This document shows, piece after piece, positions 46,237 to 54,475 of a stretch of 54,475 nt of DNA; positions within the stretch are counted from its first letter, which is position 1; every line of letters starts with the position of its first letter. The notes under the pieces are model-generated. The model was not told the DNA's origin. It made no database searches and saw nothing but the letters and a program-made list of their open reading frames with translations. Location of the stretch: the NCBI GenBank assembly GCA_947375185.1, contig CANCEU010000014.1, positions 1 through 54,475 on the forward strand. The letters run 5' to 3'. The DNA is from Chitinophagaceae bacterium. GTDB taxonomy: Bacteria > Bacteroidota > Bacteroidia > Chitinophagales > Chitinophagaceae. Made by a program: the position numbers and the translations under genes.

Positions 46237-47895
46237 ATGAGTTTTAGAAATTACCAGGTGCCTTATGCAATAAACGATAAGTTTAAGAAAAAGGCAGCTT
46301 ACTTTTCTATGGAATTTGCTATCCATCAGCCGTTAAAAATTTACAGTGGTGGACTTGGCTTTTTAGCAGGATCACATTTAAGAAGTGCCTACGAGTTAAA
46401 ACAAAATATGATTGGTGTTGGTATCCTTTGGAAATACGGATACTATGATCAAGCAAGAAATCAGGATCAAACCTTGCAGGTTACTTTCATGGAGAAAATT
46501 TATAGCTTCTTGGAAGATACTGGCATTAAGTACCAAATTATGATTCATGATCACCCGGTTTGGGTTAAGGCTTACTATTTAGCACCAACAACATTTAATA
46601 GTGCTCCATTATTTTTATTGAGTACTGATTTACCTGAAAACGATTATGTTTCTCAAACAATTACGCACCGATTATACGATGCGAATGTGGCTACAAAAGT
46701 AGCACAGTTTATTTTATTGGGTGTTGGTGGTGCAAAATTGATCGATGAATTAAATTTTGAACCTGAAGTTTACCATTTAAATGAAGCACATGGTTTTTCA
46801 AGTGCATTTTACTTGTTAAATAAATATAAATCATTAGACGAAGTTAAAAAACGATTAGTTTTCACAACACATACACCTGAAGAAGCTGGTAACGAAAAAC
46901 ATGATATTTATTTATGTCATAAAATGGGTTACTTCTGTGGATTAAGCATTGATGATGTAAGAAAATTAACAGGACTTGAGGATGATCAATTCAATCACTC
47001 ATTAGCAGCACTTCGTTTTGCAAGAAAAGCAAATGGAGTATCTGAATTGCACGGACATGTAAGTCGTGAAATGTGGGGCAAACACGAAGGCATCTGTCCT
47101 ATTGATCATATTACCAATGCACAAAACTGGACATACTGGGCTGATAAAAAATTATATACTACAGCTGAAGCTAAAGACAACGCTGCATTTGATAGCCGTA
47201 AAAACTATTTAAAAAAGCGCGCTTTTGAAATCGTAGCTGATCAAACAGGTAAAGTATTTGATCCGAATGTTTTGACAATTGTTTGGGCAAGAAGATTTGC
47301 GGGATACAAGCGCGCCGATTTCCTTTCTTGGGATTTAGAGCGTTTCGAAAAATTATTAGGCAACTTAAAGCACCCAGTTCAAATCATATTTGCTGGTAAA
47401 CCATATCCTGTTGATTACCCTGCTATTTCTCAGTTTAACAACTTAGTACATTTAAGCAAAAACTATAATAATGTTGCTGTATTGATTGGCTATGAATTAA
47501 GCTTAAGTAAAAGCTTGAAGCAAGCGTCAGATGTTTGGTTAAATAACCCACGTGTTCCAAGAGAAGCTTCTGGAACATCAGGTATGACTGCTGCAATGAA
47601 CGGATCAGTGAATTTCTCAACTGATGATGGATGGATTCCAGAATTTGTGAAGCATGGAAACAACGGATTCGTTGTGCCAAAAGCAGATTATGCGAACATG
47701 AGCACTCAGGAGCAAGATGATTATGATTTAGAAGAATTGTACAAAATACTAGAGAACGAGATTGTCCCTATGTATTATGAAAATAAAGATAAATGGCGAT
47801 CTATAACAATCAATGGCATGAACGATGTTCGTGTTCAATTTGATAGTAATAGAATGGCTGAAGAGTATTACGAAAAAATGTACAAGACAAATTAA
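46237..47895 (+). CDS. short GT35 alpha-glucan phosphorylase-like protein lacking the PLP lysine
   Basis: 552 residues, a short form of the glycogen/starch phosphorylase family. AYFSMEFAIH, KIYSGGLGFLAGSH, TTHTPEEAGNE, WARRFAGYKRADF and PREASGTSGM are clear family motifs. In true phosphorylases the last motif continues with the lysine that binds PLP (GNMK or GMKA); here it reads GMTAAMNGS, so Thr451 occupies that place. Without PLP, phosphorolysis by the usual mechanism should fail. The enzyme may act as a retaining glucosyltransferase or have another role in glucan metabolism. I recall the same Thr in Flavobacterium relatives, so it is probably a conserved subgroup and not a mutation. Start ATG 46237; terminators follow. 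Confidence 0.85.
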   Translation: MSFRNYQVPYAINDKFKKKAAYFSMEFAIHQPLKIYSGGLGFLAGSHLRSAYELKQNMIGVGILWKYGYYDQARNQDQTLQVTFMEKIYSFLEDTGIKYQIMIHDHPVWVKAYYLAPTTFNSAPLFLLSTDLPENDYVSQTITHRLYDANVATKVAQFILLGVGGAKLIDELNFEPEVYHLNEAHGFSSAFYLLNKYKSLDEVKKRLVFTTHTPEEAGNEKHDIYLCHKMGYFCGLSIDDVRKLTGLEDDQFNHSLAALRFARKANGVSELHGHVSREMWGKHEGICPIDHITNAQNWTYWADKKLYTTAEAKDNAAFDSRKNYLKKRAFEIVADQTGKVFDPNVLTIVWARRFAGYKRADFLSWDLERFEKLLGNLKHPVQIIFAGKPYPVDYPAISQFNNLVHLSKNYNNVAVLIGYELSLSKSLKQASDVWLNNPRVPREASGTSGMTAAMNGSVNFSTDDGWIPEFVKHGNNGFVVPKADYANMSTQEQDDYDLEELYKILENEIVPMYYENKDKWRSITINGMNDVRVQFDSNRMAEEYYEKMYKTN

Positions 47896-47934
47896 AAAAA
47901 ATAGCCCTTAATAAATTTAAGGGCTATTTTTTTT
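47894..47934. terminator. terminator of the GT35 gene
   Basis: An 18-bp perfect stem (47894-47911 with 47917-47934) has core AGCCCTTAA/TTAAGGGCT, a 5-base loop and A/T-runs on both sides. It overlaps the GT35 stop codon and works in either direction. Confidence 0.85.
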
Positions 47935-47951
47935 AATTTGTCTTGATTTTT

Positions 47952-47980
47952 TAAAAGCACCCCGTAAAGGAGTGCTTTTA
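47952..47980. terminator. second hairpin in the convergent spacer
   Basis: Stem TAAAAGCACCCC with GGAGTGCTTTTA, one C-A mismatch, loop GTAAA. It lies between the GT35 terminator and its partial duplicate. Confidence 0.7.
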
Positions 47981-47989
47981 TTTACTTTT

Positions 47990-48020
47990 CCTTAATAAAT
48001 TTAAGGGCTATTTTTTTAAT
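47990..48020. repeat. partial direct repeat of the GT35 terminator
   Basis: About 30 bp starting CCTTAATAAATTT and running through AAGGGCTATTTTTTT repeat the 3' part of the first hairpin (47906-47936). Only a 6-bp stem can form, since the outer 5' arm differs. It sits at the end of the reverse-strand operon. Confidence 0.8.
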
Positions 48021-48021
48021 A

Positions 48022-49380
48022 TTAATACTTGAACGGCTTGCCATTTACCATCACTTCTTGAGTTACATCATCAAAAGTTACTTTTTGACCTGTTCTACAT
48101 GCTGCATTCGTCATTATGGTTGCAATGGAATGTTGATACCCCGCTTCCACTGGTGCATTGGGTTGTTTACGAGAACGAATACATTCCATCCAGTTTCTTA
48201 CATGCGCTGATGTTAAAATATCTCCTCCAGTATTAGCACCAGCAGCTGCTTTGATACTAGCATCCGTCAAACTTATTTCTGGCAATAGATTTTCTTTCAT
48301 ACCCATTGGAGATGCAAAATTTTGAGTAAGACCTCCTTTTGGAGAAACTGTATTATTAATCAAATTTAATTGCCCTCCATTTGAATAATACATTTCAGTT
48401 GGATTATCATCTCCGTTATGCATTCGGGACATAAATACAACTTGAAAGCCATCTTTCATATTATCCAAGGGACCATAATCAAATACTGCAGTGGTTGTAT
48501 CCCAGTTTTGTCTACCATCTTTCCAAGCATAAACTCCTCCATTGGCAGTAACACTTCGAGGATGTGGTAATTTACTAAACCAATGTACTGTGTCAATTTG
48601 ATGACTCATCCATTGACCAGGCATCCCTGATGAATAAGGCCAAAATAATCGGTATTCTAAATATTTTCTTGGATTAAAATTTACGTAAGGTCTATTTAAT
48701 AAAAAGCGTTTCCAATCTAAATCCTCTTCTTTACATTGGGCCACCAGGGCTGGTCTTCTCCATCTACCAGGTTGGTTTACATTCCAGGTTAATTCAACCA
48801 TAGTGATGGGCCCAAATTTTCCTGCTTGAATAAAATCAGCTGCCGCTTTATAATTCACTCCACTTCGTCTTTGCGACCCAATCTGTACAATTCTATCACT
48901 TGCCTTTATCGCTTTTAATGCCATTCTATTGTCTTCCATGGTTTCAGCAAAAGGCTTTTCACAATACACATCCATACCTGCTTTCACTCCCTCAACTGCA
49001 TGTATTGCATGTTGAAAATCGGCAGTACTTATGAATACACCATCTATATCTTTTTTAGAATACAATTCATCATTATTTTGAGCAACACGAATATCATGGC
49101 CCATTTTATCTTTCAAAAATGCAGCACCATCTTCTCTTCTTAATTTCCAAATATCTGAAACTGCAACAATATCAAAATTCAATTCCTTATAATGATTTAA
49201 AAAAGAAGGAAAATGCGATTGTTTAAAGCGATCCGAAAAACCAACCACACCCAATCTTACTCTATCATTAGAACCAATTATATTGGCATAACTTTTTGCA
49301 GAAAATCCAAAACTTGATGCATATGTTACAGCCGTAGCCTTAGCAGTATTTTTTATAAATGACCTTCTTGAATTTTTCAT
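48022..49380 (-). CDS. Tat-exported Gfo/Idh/MocA family oxidoreductase
   Basis: 452 residues. A twin-arginine signal (SRRSFIKNTAK) predicts folded export to the periplasm with bound cofactor. The Rossmann part starts VRLGVVGFSDRF, and the family EKP motif is in DVYCEKPFAETMEDN. The C-terminal domain has MPGQWMSHQIDTVHW, with the usual substrate-site His. Periplasmic members oxidise sugars or glycosides at C3 to 3-keto forms, often beside DUF1080 hydrolases/lyases. Here the DUF1080 gene lies 43 bp upstream in the same operon, supporting that role. The substrate is not known. Last gene of the malonate-linked operon. Confidence 0.9.
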   Translation of the reverse strand: MKNSRRSFIKNTAKATAVTYASSFGFSAKSYANIIGSNDRVRLGVVGFSDRFKQSHFPSFLNHYKELNFDIVAVSDIWKLRREDGAAFLKDKMGHDIRVAQNNDELYSKKDIDGVFISTADFQHAIHAVEGVKAGMDVYCEKPFAETMEDNRMALKAIKASDRIVQIGSQRRSGVNYKAAADFIQAGKFGPITMVELTWNVNQPGRWRRPALVAQCKEEDLDWKRFLLNRPYVNFNPRKYLEYRLFWPYSSGMPGQWMSHQIDTVHWFSKLPHPRSVTANGGVYAWKDGRQNWDTTTAVFDYGPLDNMKDGFQVVFMSRMHNGDDNPTEMYYSNGGQLNLINNTVSPKGGLTQNFASPMGMKENLLPEISLTDASIKAAAGANTGGDILTSAHVRNWMECIRSRKQPNAPVEAGYQHSIATIMTNAACRTGQKVTFDDVTQEVMVNGKPFKY

Positions 49381-49423
49381 AATTATTTGAAATTAGAAAT
49401 TGACGAATTGATTGAATGATTGA

Positions 49424-50815
49424 TTAAAGTTCTTTGATTTTTATGCTTCTAAACGAAACGTTCGTTCCATGCTCTTGCAATAAAATATGCCCTTTTTCTG
49501 CCATTCCAAAATTAGGCCATTGTGCATATTTACTTTTAGCAACCAATGCATAATAATACTGAGTACCTCTTTGATACTCTACCACCTTCCACCCATTAAT
49601 CCAATGCTCTACTTTTCCGTCAGGGGAAACAATTATACGACCTCGGTTCCATTCACCAACAGGGAATTTTTCTCTACGTCCTGTGCCAATTCTTAATGCA
49701 GGAATCAAATCATACAAAGATGCCATAGTTCTATTTCCAATGCTTCCCAATTTAGCATCAGGATGTTTGTCATCATCTAATATTTGATATTCCAACCCAA
49801 TTGCTGATCCTTGGTTATTTTCTTTTTCCGTAACAAAATATTTAACCCCACTATTAGCCGTATCTGAAATTTTAAATTCAAACTGCAAATCAAAAGCGTG
49901 AAATTCTTGTTCAGTAACAATATCACCTCCATTGGTAGATTCAGCGCCATTTGCACCTCGCACATTTAAAGTACCATCTTTCACAAACCAAGTGCCATCA
50001 GGAAAAGTTTTCTTGTAGGCGCCTCTCCAACCATTGGTAGTTTTACCGTCCCAAAGTAATTTTACGCCACTTTTTTGTTCATCTGTTGAAATCGTATTAG
50101 GAATTAAGTTTACCACAAATAAATTATCAGCTGGTGTAGGTTTTAAATTAATTGTTTGGATGCGAATATTTTTCCAACGCACTTCCTGTCCAGCATCTTT
50201 AGGATTTTGAATTTCATGTACTTGTAATGAGATAAATCCCTTCGTAGTCATATCATCTACAACATGTGCACAAGGAACTCCATTAACCCAAGTTCTTATA
50301 TTATTTCCAATACACTCAATTTTGTAATGATTCCATTGATTGTTTTTAAAGGCAGATTTGGCTGCAACATTATATTCCAATGGATATAGCCATCCTCTTC
50401 GTGCTTCATCATATATACCACCACTCCAAGCTCTGACTGAAGGATCAATCTCCATTTGATATCCATGAACTCTTTTTGGAGTATGTTTATCGGTAACAGT
50501 ACAATGATCATTTTCGTCATTTAGTTCACTACGAAACTGAATGCCAGAATTCATGTTTACATCCACTTTTAAATCCAACTCTAAAATAAAATCGCCATAT
50601 AATTTATCGGTCGATAAAAAACTATTAGGCTCCTCTGGCACCGTTCTACCTACTATTTCACCATGTTCCACCGTGTACTTGGCTTTACCATTGTATTGAA
50701 CCCACCCTTTTAAATCTTTTCCATTAAATAGACTTGTCCAATTTGTGTTTTGAGCTAGCAACGAATTTTGCAGAAGCAAAAATAATAGTGCTAAAAAAAT
50801 AATACGTTTACACAT
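49424..50815 (-). CDS. double DUF1080 (3-keto-glycoside hydrolase/lyase-like) secreted protein
   Basis: 463 residues with a signal peptide (NSLLAQ). Two DUF1080 LamG-like modules: residues ~24-215 (WTSLFNGKDLKGW, FILELDLKVD, NSGIQFRSE) and ~245-463 (VKLLWDGKTTNGW, FDLQFEFKIS, NSGVKYFVTE, WNRGRIIVSPDGKVEHWING). DUF1080 proteins act on 3-keto-glycosides, cleaving the glycosidic bond after C3 oxidation. The two-module form could combine binding and catalysis. It is followed by the Gfo/Idh/MocA oxidoreductase that would make its substrate and preceded by the malonate carrier genes (16 bp). Confidence 0.88.
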   Translation of the reverse strand: MCKRIIFLALLFLLLQNSLLAQNTNWTSLFNGKDLKGWVQYNGKAKYTVEHGEIVGRTVPEEPNSFLSTDKLYGDFILELDLKVDVNMNSGIQFRSELNDENDHCTVTDKHTPKRVHGYQMEIDPSVRAWSGGIYDEARRGWLYPLEYNVAAKSAFKNNQWNHYKIECIGNNIRTWVNGVPCAHVVDDMTTKGFISLQVHEIQNPKDAGQEVRWKNIRIQTINLKPTPADNLFVVNLIPNTISTDEQKSGVKLLWDGKTTNGWRGAYKKTFPDGTWFVKDGTLNVRGANGAESTNGGDIVTEQEFHAFDLQFEFKISDTANSGVKYFVTEKENNQGSAIGLEYQILDDDKHPDAKLGSIGNRTMASLYDLIPALRIGTGRREKFPVGEWNRGRIIVSPDGKVEHWINGWKVVEYQRGTQYYYALVAKSKYAQWPNFGMAEKGHILLQEHGTNVSFRSIKIKEL

Positions 50816-50831
50816 AAAGTTGAATATTTAA

Positions 50832-51578
50832 TTAAGGTAGAAAATTATGAACAATAAAATATAAAATTGAGGGACATAATAAACATCCCATGGCTGTATG
50901 AAAGGTTGCTGTTAATGCCCCGTATGGAACTAACTTTTGGTCTGTAGCCGCAAGTCCCGCTGAAACCCCACTTGTAGAACCTACCAAACCTCCAAATATC
51001 ATTGCTGATTGTGGATTATCAATTCCCAACTTTTTAGCAATAAATGGCGTTAAAATTGTAACAAATATTGATTTTATGACTCCAACAGCAATACTTATTG
51101 CAATCACCGCACTACTTGCACCCACCGCAGCACCAGTTACTGGCCCTACAATAAAAGTACATGCGCCAGCTCCTATGGTTGTAAATGATTTTGCATCTGT
51201 ATACCCCATTACATAAGCGATTGTTCCACCAACAGTAAATGCAATTATAGTACCAAGTATTAAACAAAATAAACCTATAAGCCCTGTCTTTTTAATTTCA
51301 GAAAAACTAGCGCCCATTGCAGTGGATACAATTGAGAAATCACGAAGCATTGATCCCCCTAAAATAGCCATACCTGAAAATGCTGGAATAGATGCTACCC
51401 CTTTTTCACCTCCAAAATAAGCTATTATTAATCCTACACTAATTGCAATAGCCGCTCCAGGTATTTTGTTATTGGTAAACTTTTTACCTATAAAATAGGA
51501 GACATACATTATTATACTTACTAACAAGAAAGCGAATACCAATCCGTTTTTATCTAATAATTTTATTAAATCGTTCAT
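50832..51578 (-). CDS. madM: malonate transporter subunit MadM
   Basis: 248 residues, about eight hydrophobic helices. It matches the MadM subunit of the MadLM malonate:sodium symporter: KKFTNNKIPGAAIAISVGL (cited by NKIPGAAIAI), GGSMLRDFSIVSTAMGASF, GACTFIVGPVTGAAVGA and GGLVGSTSGVSAGLAATD are characteristic. Inner-membrane uptake of malonate together with MadL, whose gene lies 3 bp upstream. The pair is complete. Confidence 0.92.
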   Translation of the reverse strand: MNDLIKLLDKNGLVFAFLLVSIIMYVSYFIGKKFTNNKIPGAAIAISVGLIIAYFGGEKGVASIPAFSGMAILGGSMLRDFSIVSTAMGASFSEIKKTGLIGLFCLILGTIIAFTVGGTIAYVMGYTDAKSFTTIGAGACTFIVGPVTGAAVGASSAVIAISIAVGVIKSIFVTILTPFIAKKLGIDNPQSAMIFGGLVGSTSGVSAGLAATDQKLVPYGALTATFHTAMGCLLCPSILYFIVHNFLP

Positions 51579-51581
51579 AAA

Positions 51582-51956
51582 TTAATTTTTCGTGTTGGTT
51601 GTATTTTTTGATAGCTTACTCATAACAGGAATTAATAAATAACAAGCAATTGTAGCAATAATTCCAACCAAAACAGCAACCCAGCCTCCTGATAATGCAG
51701 CTTTTACATTCTGAGTTGCAGACATTGCTACCACCACTGGTATATACATAGTACTCCAAAAAAGAATACCATTTTCAGTTTCTGTAGGAATTAAATTTTT
51801 CTTTTTAAAATAATCATTTCCTACAACCAATATTAACATAGCAAAGCCAACGCCGCCTAAATTCCCTGTCAAATGAAATAATTTACCTAAATAATCGCCC
51901 ACTATATGACCGATTAAAAAGCAAGCTGCTAAAATTCCCACACCATATATTTTCAT
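51582..51956 (-). CDS. madL: malonate transporter subunit MadL
   Basis: 124 residues, four hydrophobic helices. Matches MadL: KIYGVGILAACFLIGHIVGD at the N-terminus, the NLGGVGFAMLILV segment and IPVVVAMSATQNVKAALSGG. It forms the malonate symporter with MadM (3 bp downstream). The secreted esterase fusion gene ends 9 bp upstream. Confidence 0.92.
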   Translation of the reverse strand: MKIYGVGILAACFLIGHIVGDYLGKLFHLTGNLGGVGFAMLILVVGNDYFKKKNLIPTETENGILFWSTMYIPVVVAMSATQNVKAALSGGWVAVLVGIIATIACYLLIPVMSKLSKNTTNTKN

Positions 51957-51965
51957 AAAAAAGAT

Positions 51966-53531
51966 TTAAAAATGATTACTACTAGCTATATTTTTAACTT
52001 GTTCTTTAATTGCATTTCCCCAAATCACATATCCTTCCTCATTATAATGTAGTTTATCATCACGATATAATTTTTTTATTGGCAGACCATCAGCACCAAT
52101 AAAACTATCTGAAAAATTGATGGTAAATAAATTATTGGAACTTTTACAATAATCAGCAATTAGTTTATTAGCAGCTTGTACTTTATCCCAAACTCCCCAT
52201 CTTCGCTCACTTGGAGAAATAGGCAACCAAGTAATTGGAGTAGTAGGATACTTTCTTCGTATTACATCCACTGTATATTTAAACAATTCAAATACTTGTT
52301 CAGGAGATTTATCTTTTTCTGAATCCACAATGTCATTTCCAACATACATGTAAATAGCTTTAGGATTATGAGGATAAACAATTCGTTCTACGTAATACGC
52401 AACATCACGCAAATTAGATCCACCAAATCCTCTATGTATAATATCTGGATAATCTAGATCCTTTCTAATATTTGTCCAAAAACGGATATAAGAACTACCT
52501 AAAAAAAGCAATGCACTATCAGAATGTTTTTCAACTAAATTAAGGCTATCAAACTTTTTGATTTCAGCCTCGTATCTAAATACACCCTCTTCATTTTTTG
52601 ATTTAACAATTGATAGCTGTGTATATAACCAGGCAGCCATTGAATTTATAGCACTATCTTGTAATGACTTTTTATTGTCTAAAGTATGCCCTGCGCCATT
52701 AAAAGGCAACCAACCAGTAGGTATTCCTTGTGTTAAACAACGTTGATACAAAATATAGGGTCCATATTTAAAACTATGATAGTCAAAAGAACTATCGTAT
52801 GGAACAGTTTTATCCATTGTACCTGCCACATTAAATAATGGAATATCTCCTTTATTTATCCATTTAAAATCAATCAAAGCCCCCCAGTTATTCATGACCC
52901 CTTTTACTTTTGAGCTATAGCATTCATTCCCACTTTCCCCTTCTAACGAACCTAATTTTAATTGATCAATGTCTTTAGGTATTTCGCTCTCATCCATATA
53001 TGCAATTGCTAATGCCGTTTTGGAACCTGCGGAACTTCCCGTTATAAAAATCTGAGCAGTATCTATTCCATATTTTTCTGCATACCTTCTAAAAAAGCGA
53101 ATAGCTGCTTTACCGTCCTGTTGTGCTCGATACATCGCTTCATGGTAATCTTTGACTGTCCCTCCTTTTTCAATGCCTAATCTATAATCAATGGTAGCAG
53201 TAACATACCCTCTTTTTGCAAATGAGGTACATAATAAAGAACTAAAACTTCCAGTTTTAGAATTATTTTTAAACCCGCCTCCATGAATAAAAATTAAAAG
53301 GGGTCTATTTTTAATGGTATCTACATTTGAAGGGGAAACAATATCAAGGTATAAATCCTCCCGATTATTTTTATAATTTATGGAGCTTCCGTATTTAATA
53401 TTTGTGATGGAATCCACATTATTAAAAATATAGTCTTTATATCTTTTTTGAGAAAACACATTATTTGAAATTACTATAAGTAATAAAAAAATGACAAAAG
53501 ATTTGATACAAATATTTATTTTATAATTCAT
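51966..53531 (-). CDS. secreted alpha/beta-hydrolase esterase fused to an SGNH hydrolase
   Basis: 521 residues with a signal peptide ending NNVFSQ. Residues ~45-310 are an alpha/beta hydrolase of the esterase/lipase type: oxyanion HGGG (83-86), nucleophile S167 in GSSAG, Asp240 and His282. Residues ~320-515 are an SGNH/GDSL hydrolase: GSS (345-347), GFGGS (block II), Asn399 in YVGND, and the D492-x-x-H495 pair in DDKLH. Two complete catalytic sites are thus joined in one exported chain, as in some polysaccharide acyl-esterases. Its position between the malonyl-CoA synthetase and the malonate carrier suggests that it frees malonate from an ester; the substrate is inferred. Confidence 0.88.
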   Translation of the reverse strand: MNYKINICIKSFVIFLLLIVISNNVFSQKRYKDYIFNNVDSITNIKYGSSINYKNNREDLYLDIVSPSNVDTIKNRPLLIFIHGGGFKNNSKTGSFSSLLCTSFAKRGYVTATIDYRLGIEKGGTVKDYHEAMYRAQQDGKAAIRFFRRYAEKYGIDTAQIFITGSSAGSKTALAIAYMDESEIPKDIDQLKLGSLEGESGNECYSSKVKGVMNNWGALIDFKWINKGDIPLFNVAGTMDKTVPYDSSFDYHSFKYGPYILYQRCLTQGIPTGWLPFNGAGHTLDNKKSLQDSAINSMAAWLYTQLSIVKSKNEEGVFRYEAEIKKFDSLNLVEKHSDSALLFLGSSYIRFWTNIRKDLDYPDIIHRGFGGSNLRDVAYYVERIVYPHNPKAIYMYVGNDIVDSEKDKSPEQVFELFKYTVDVIRRKYPTTPITWLPISPSERRWGVWDKVQAANKLIADYCKSSNNLFTINFSDSFIGADGLPIKKLYRDDKLHYNEEGYVIWGNAIKEQVKNIASSNHF

Positions 53532-53542
53532 TACTTTATGAT

Positions 53543-54475
53543 TTAATTTTCGAATAATTTTTTTACTTCATTTTTAACTACTTTTCCCATAGCATTTCTA
53601 GGCAAATCACTTAACAACAAATACTTTCTAGGTTTTTTATAGGAAGCCATTTTTTGTACTAACCAATCAGAAATTGCCTTTTCATCAAATGCATCCATAT
53701 CACTACATACAATAGCCGCAACAATGAGTTCACCCCATTCTTCATCATTAATACCAACCACCGCACAATCCACAATTAATTCATTTTCTCTTAAAACTTC
53801 TTCAATTTCTAACGCTGATATTTTATAACCCCCTGATTTTATGATATCTACCGAGTTTCTACCCATAATTCTATAATACCCGTTTTCAATAATGGCAATA
53901 TCCCCTGTTTTGAACCAACCATCTTTCGTAAATGATTCGGAAGTCGCTTCTGGCTTATTCCAATATTCTTTAAACACATTTTTGCCACTCACTATTATTT
54001 CACCTGGCTCACCTACTGGGACCTCCTCATATTGCTCATTTACTAATTTAATATTTACTCCTGGCAGTGGCTTTCCAACATACCCTGCTTTCCTTTCTCC
54101 ATTATAAGGATTGCTTATTGCCATAGCCAATTCGGTCATACCGTATCTTTCCAATAAACGCTGTCCACTTAAATTTTCCCATTTTTCCATTACTGAAATA
54201 GGAAGTGCTGCTGAACCACAAACCATTAATCTAAACGTACTCATTAATTTCTTTAACCTCACTTGCTCATTTTCATTTAATGATTCTAAATAAGTCATTA
54301 ATTTGAAATAGATAGTAGGCACCGCCATAAATACATTCAAAGTATTTGTTTCAAATAATTCAAAAATATTTTTTGGTGAAAATTGTGCTATAAAAGTACA
54401 AGATGCACCAGCCCATAATGAACAACTTACTACATTAATGATGCCATGAACATGATGCAACGGCAAAACACAAAT
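53543..54475 (-). CDS. matB: malonyl-CoA synthetase (MatB/ACSF3-like), 5' part outside window
   Basis: 311 C-terminal residues; the frame runs on past the window edge. AMP-forming acyl-CoA synthetase with PLHHVHG, FMAVPTIYFKLM, VCGSAALP, LERYGMTELAMA, GWFKTGD, GRNSVDIIKSGGYKISALE and the catalytic-lysine region PRNAMGKVVK. The wording is close to the malonyl-CoA synthetases MatB and ACSF3, more than to acetate or long-chain enzymes. Malonate + CoA + ATP gives malonyl-CoA in the cytoplasm. The adjoining MadL-MadM genes support malonate as substrate. No malonyl-CoA decarboxylase gene is seen, so the product may feed fatty acid synthesis. The start codon and promoter lie outside the window. Confidence 0.9.
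   Translation of the reverse strand: MCVLPLHHVHGIINVVSCSLWAGASCTFIAQFSPKNIFELFETNTLNVFMAVPTIYFKLMTYLESLNENEQVRLKKLMSTFRLMVCGSAALPISVMEKWENLSGQRLLERYGMTELAMAISNPYNGERKAGYVGKPLPGVNIKLVNEQYEEVPVGEPGEIIVSGKNVFKEYWNKPEATSESFTKDGWFKTGDIAIIENGYYRIMGRNSVDIIKSGGYKISALEIEEVLRENELIVDCAVVGINDEEWGELIVAAIVCSDMDAFDEKAISDWLVQKMASYKKPRKYLLLSDLPRNAMGKVVKNEVKKLFEN

Noticed and set aside
46237..47895. GT35 gene as a truncated pseudogene because it is shorter than classical phosphorylases
   Set aside because: Motifs are complete from N- to C-terminus and a short form near 550 residues is a known subgroup; only the PLP lysine is missing.
1..54475. Prophage, insertion sequence, CRISPR or RNA genes
   Set aside because: No transposase, integrase, phage gene, regularly spaced repeat or tRNA/rRNA-like sequence was found; nearly all space is filled by ordinary coding genes.

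Overview
The window is chromosomal DNA of a Bacteroidota bacterium, most likely a Chitinophagales/Chitinophagaceae-like member. The signs are AT-rich sequence, type IX secretion (T9SS) C-terminal sorting domains, a PorP/SprF-family protein, DUF4294 and DUF3078 proteins, a eukaryote-like NADP isocitrate dehydrogenase, and several Bacteroidota-type promoter elements (TAnnTTTG) in place of Shine-Dalgarno signals. Gene density is very high. No tRNA, rRNA, CRISPR array, insertion sequence or prophage gene was seen.

Left part (1-16 kb): a secreted Ig-like protein cut by the window edge, then a split two-component system (LuxR-type response regulator and a Reg_prop/Y_Y_Y sensor kinase). Next come a tiny stand-alone protein resembling a T9SS sorting domain, rlmH and a rhomboid protease. 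A tight three-gene operon follows, in which two paralogous giant T9SS-exported adhesins flank a PorP/SprF-like outer-membrane protein. A shared inverted-repeat motif (ATAGAA-N4-TTCTAT) lies upstream of the regulator and of the partial secreted protein, and in weaker form upstream of the adhesin operon.

Middle part (16-46 kb): mostly housekeeping. DUF4294-glnS-tilS, then ccmE-ccmF for cytochrome c maturation. A six-gene forward run holds a membrane protein, a radical SAM protein, an EamA transporter, a TauE/SafE transporter, a TonB-like protein and folC. A YfiT-like DinB protein, an ABC ATPase, purK and DUF3078 follow. Then miaB, a sigma-54 activator, lptE, a TPR-like protein and secG, followed by mltG and a YihY protein. 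Last are an alpha-oxoamine synthase (candidate sulfonolipid or sphingolipid first step), a PafA-like phosphatase, icd, an Nramp transporter fused to a universal stress domain, and a lipoprotein.

Right part (46-54.5 kb): a short GT35 glucan phosphorylase-like protein lacking the usual PLP lysine, a cluster of terminator hairpins, then a six-gene reverse-strand operon that is the most interesting unit here. In transcription order it encodes a malonyl-CoA synthetase (cut by the window edge), a secreted esterase fused to an SGNH hydrolase, the malonate carrier MadL-MadM, a double DUF1080 (3-keto-glycoside hydrolase/lyase) protein, and a Tat-exported Gfo/Idh/MocA oxidoreductase. I propose that it forms a pathway for malonylated glycosides: remove the malonyl ester, import and activate the malonate, and break the glycoside by the 3-keto route.
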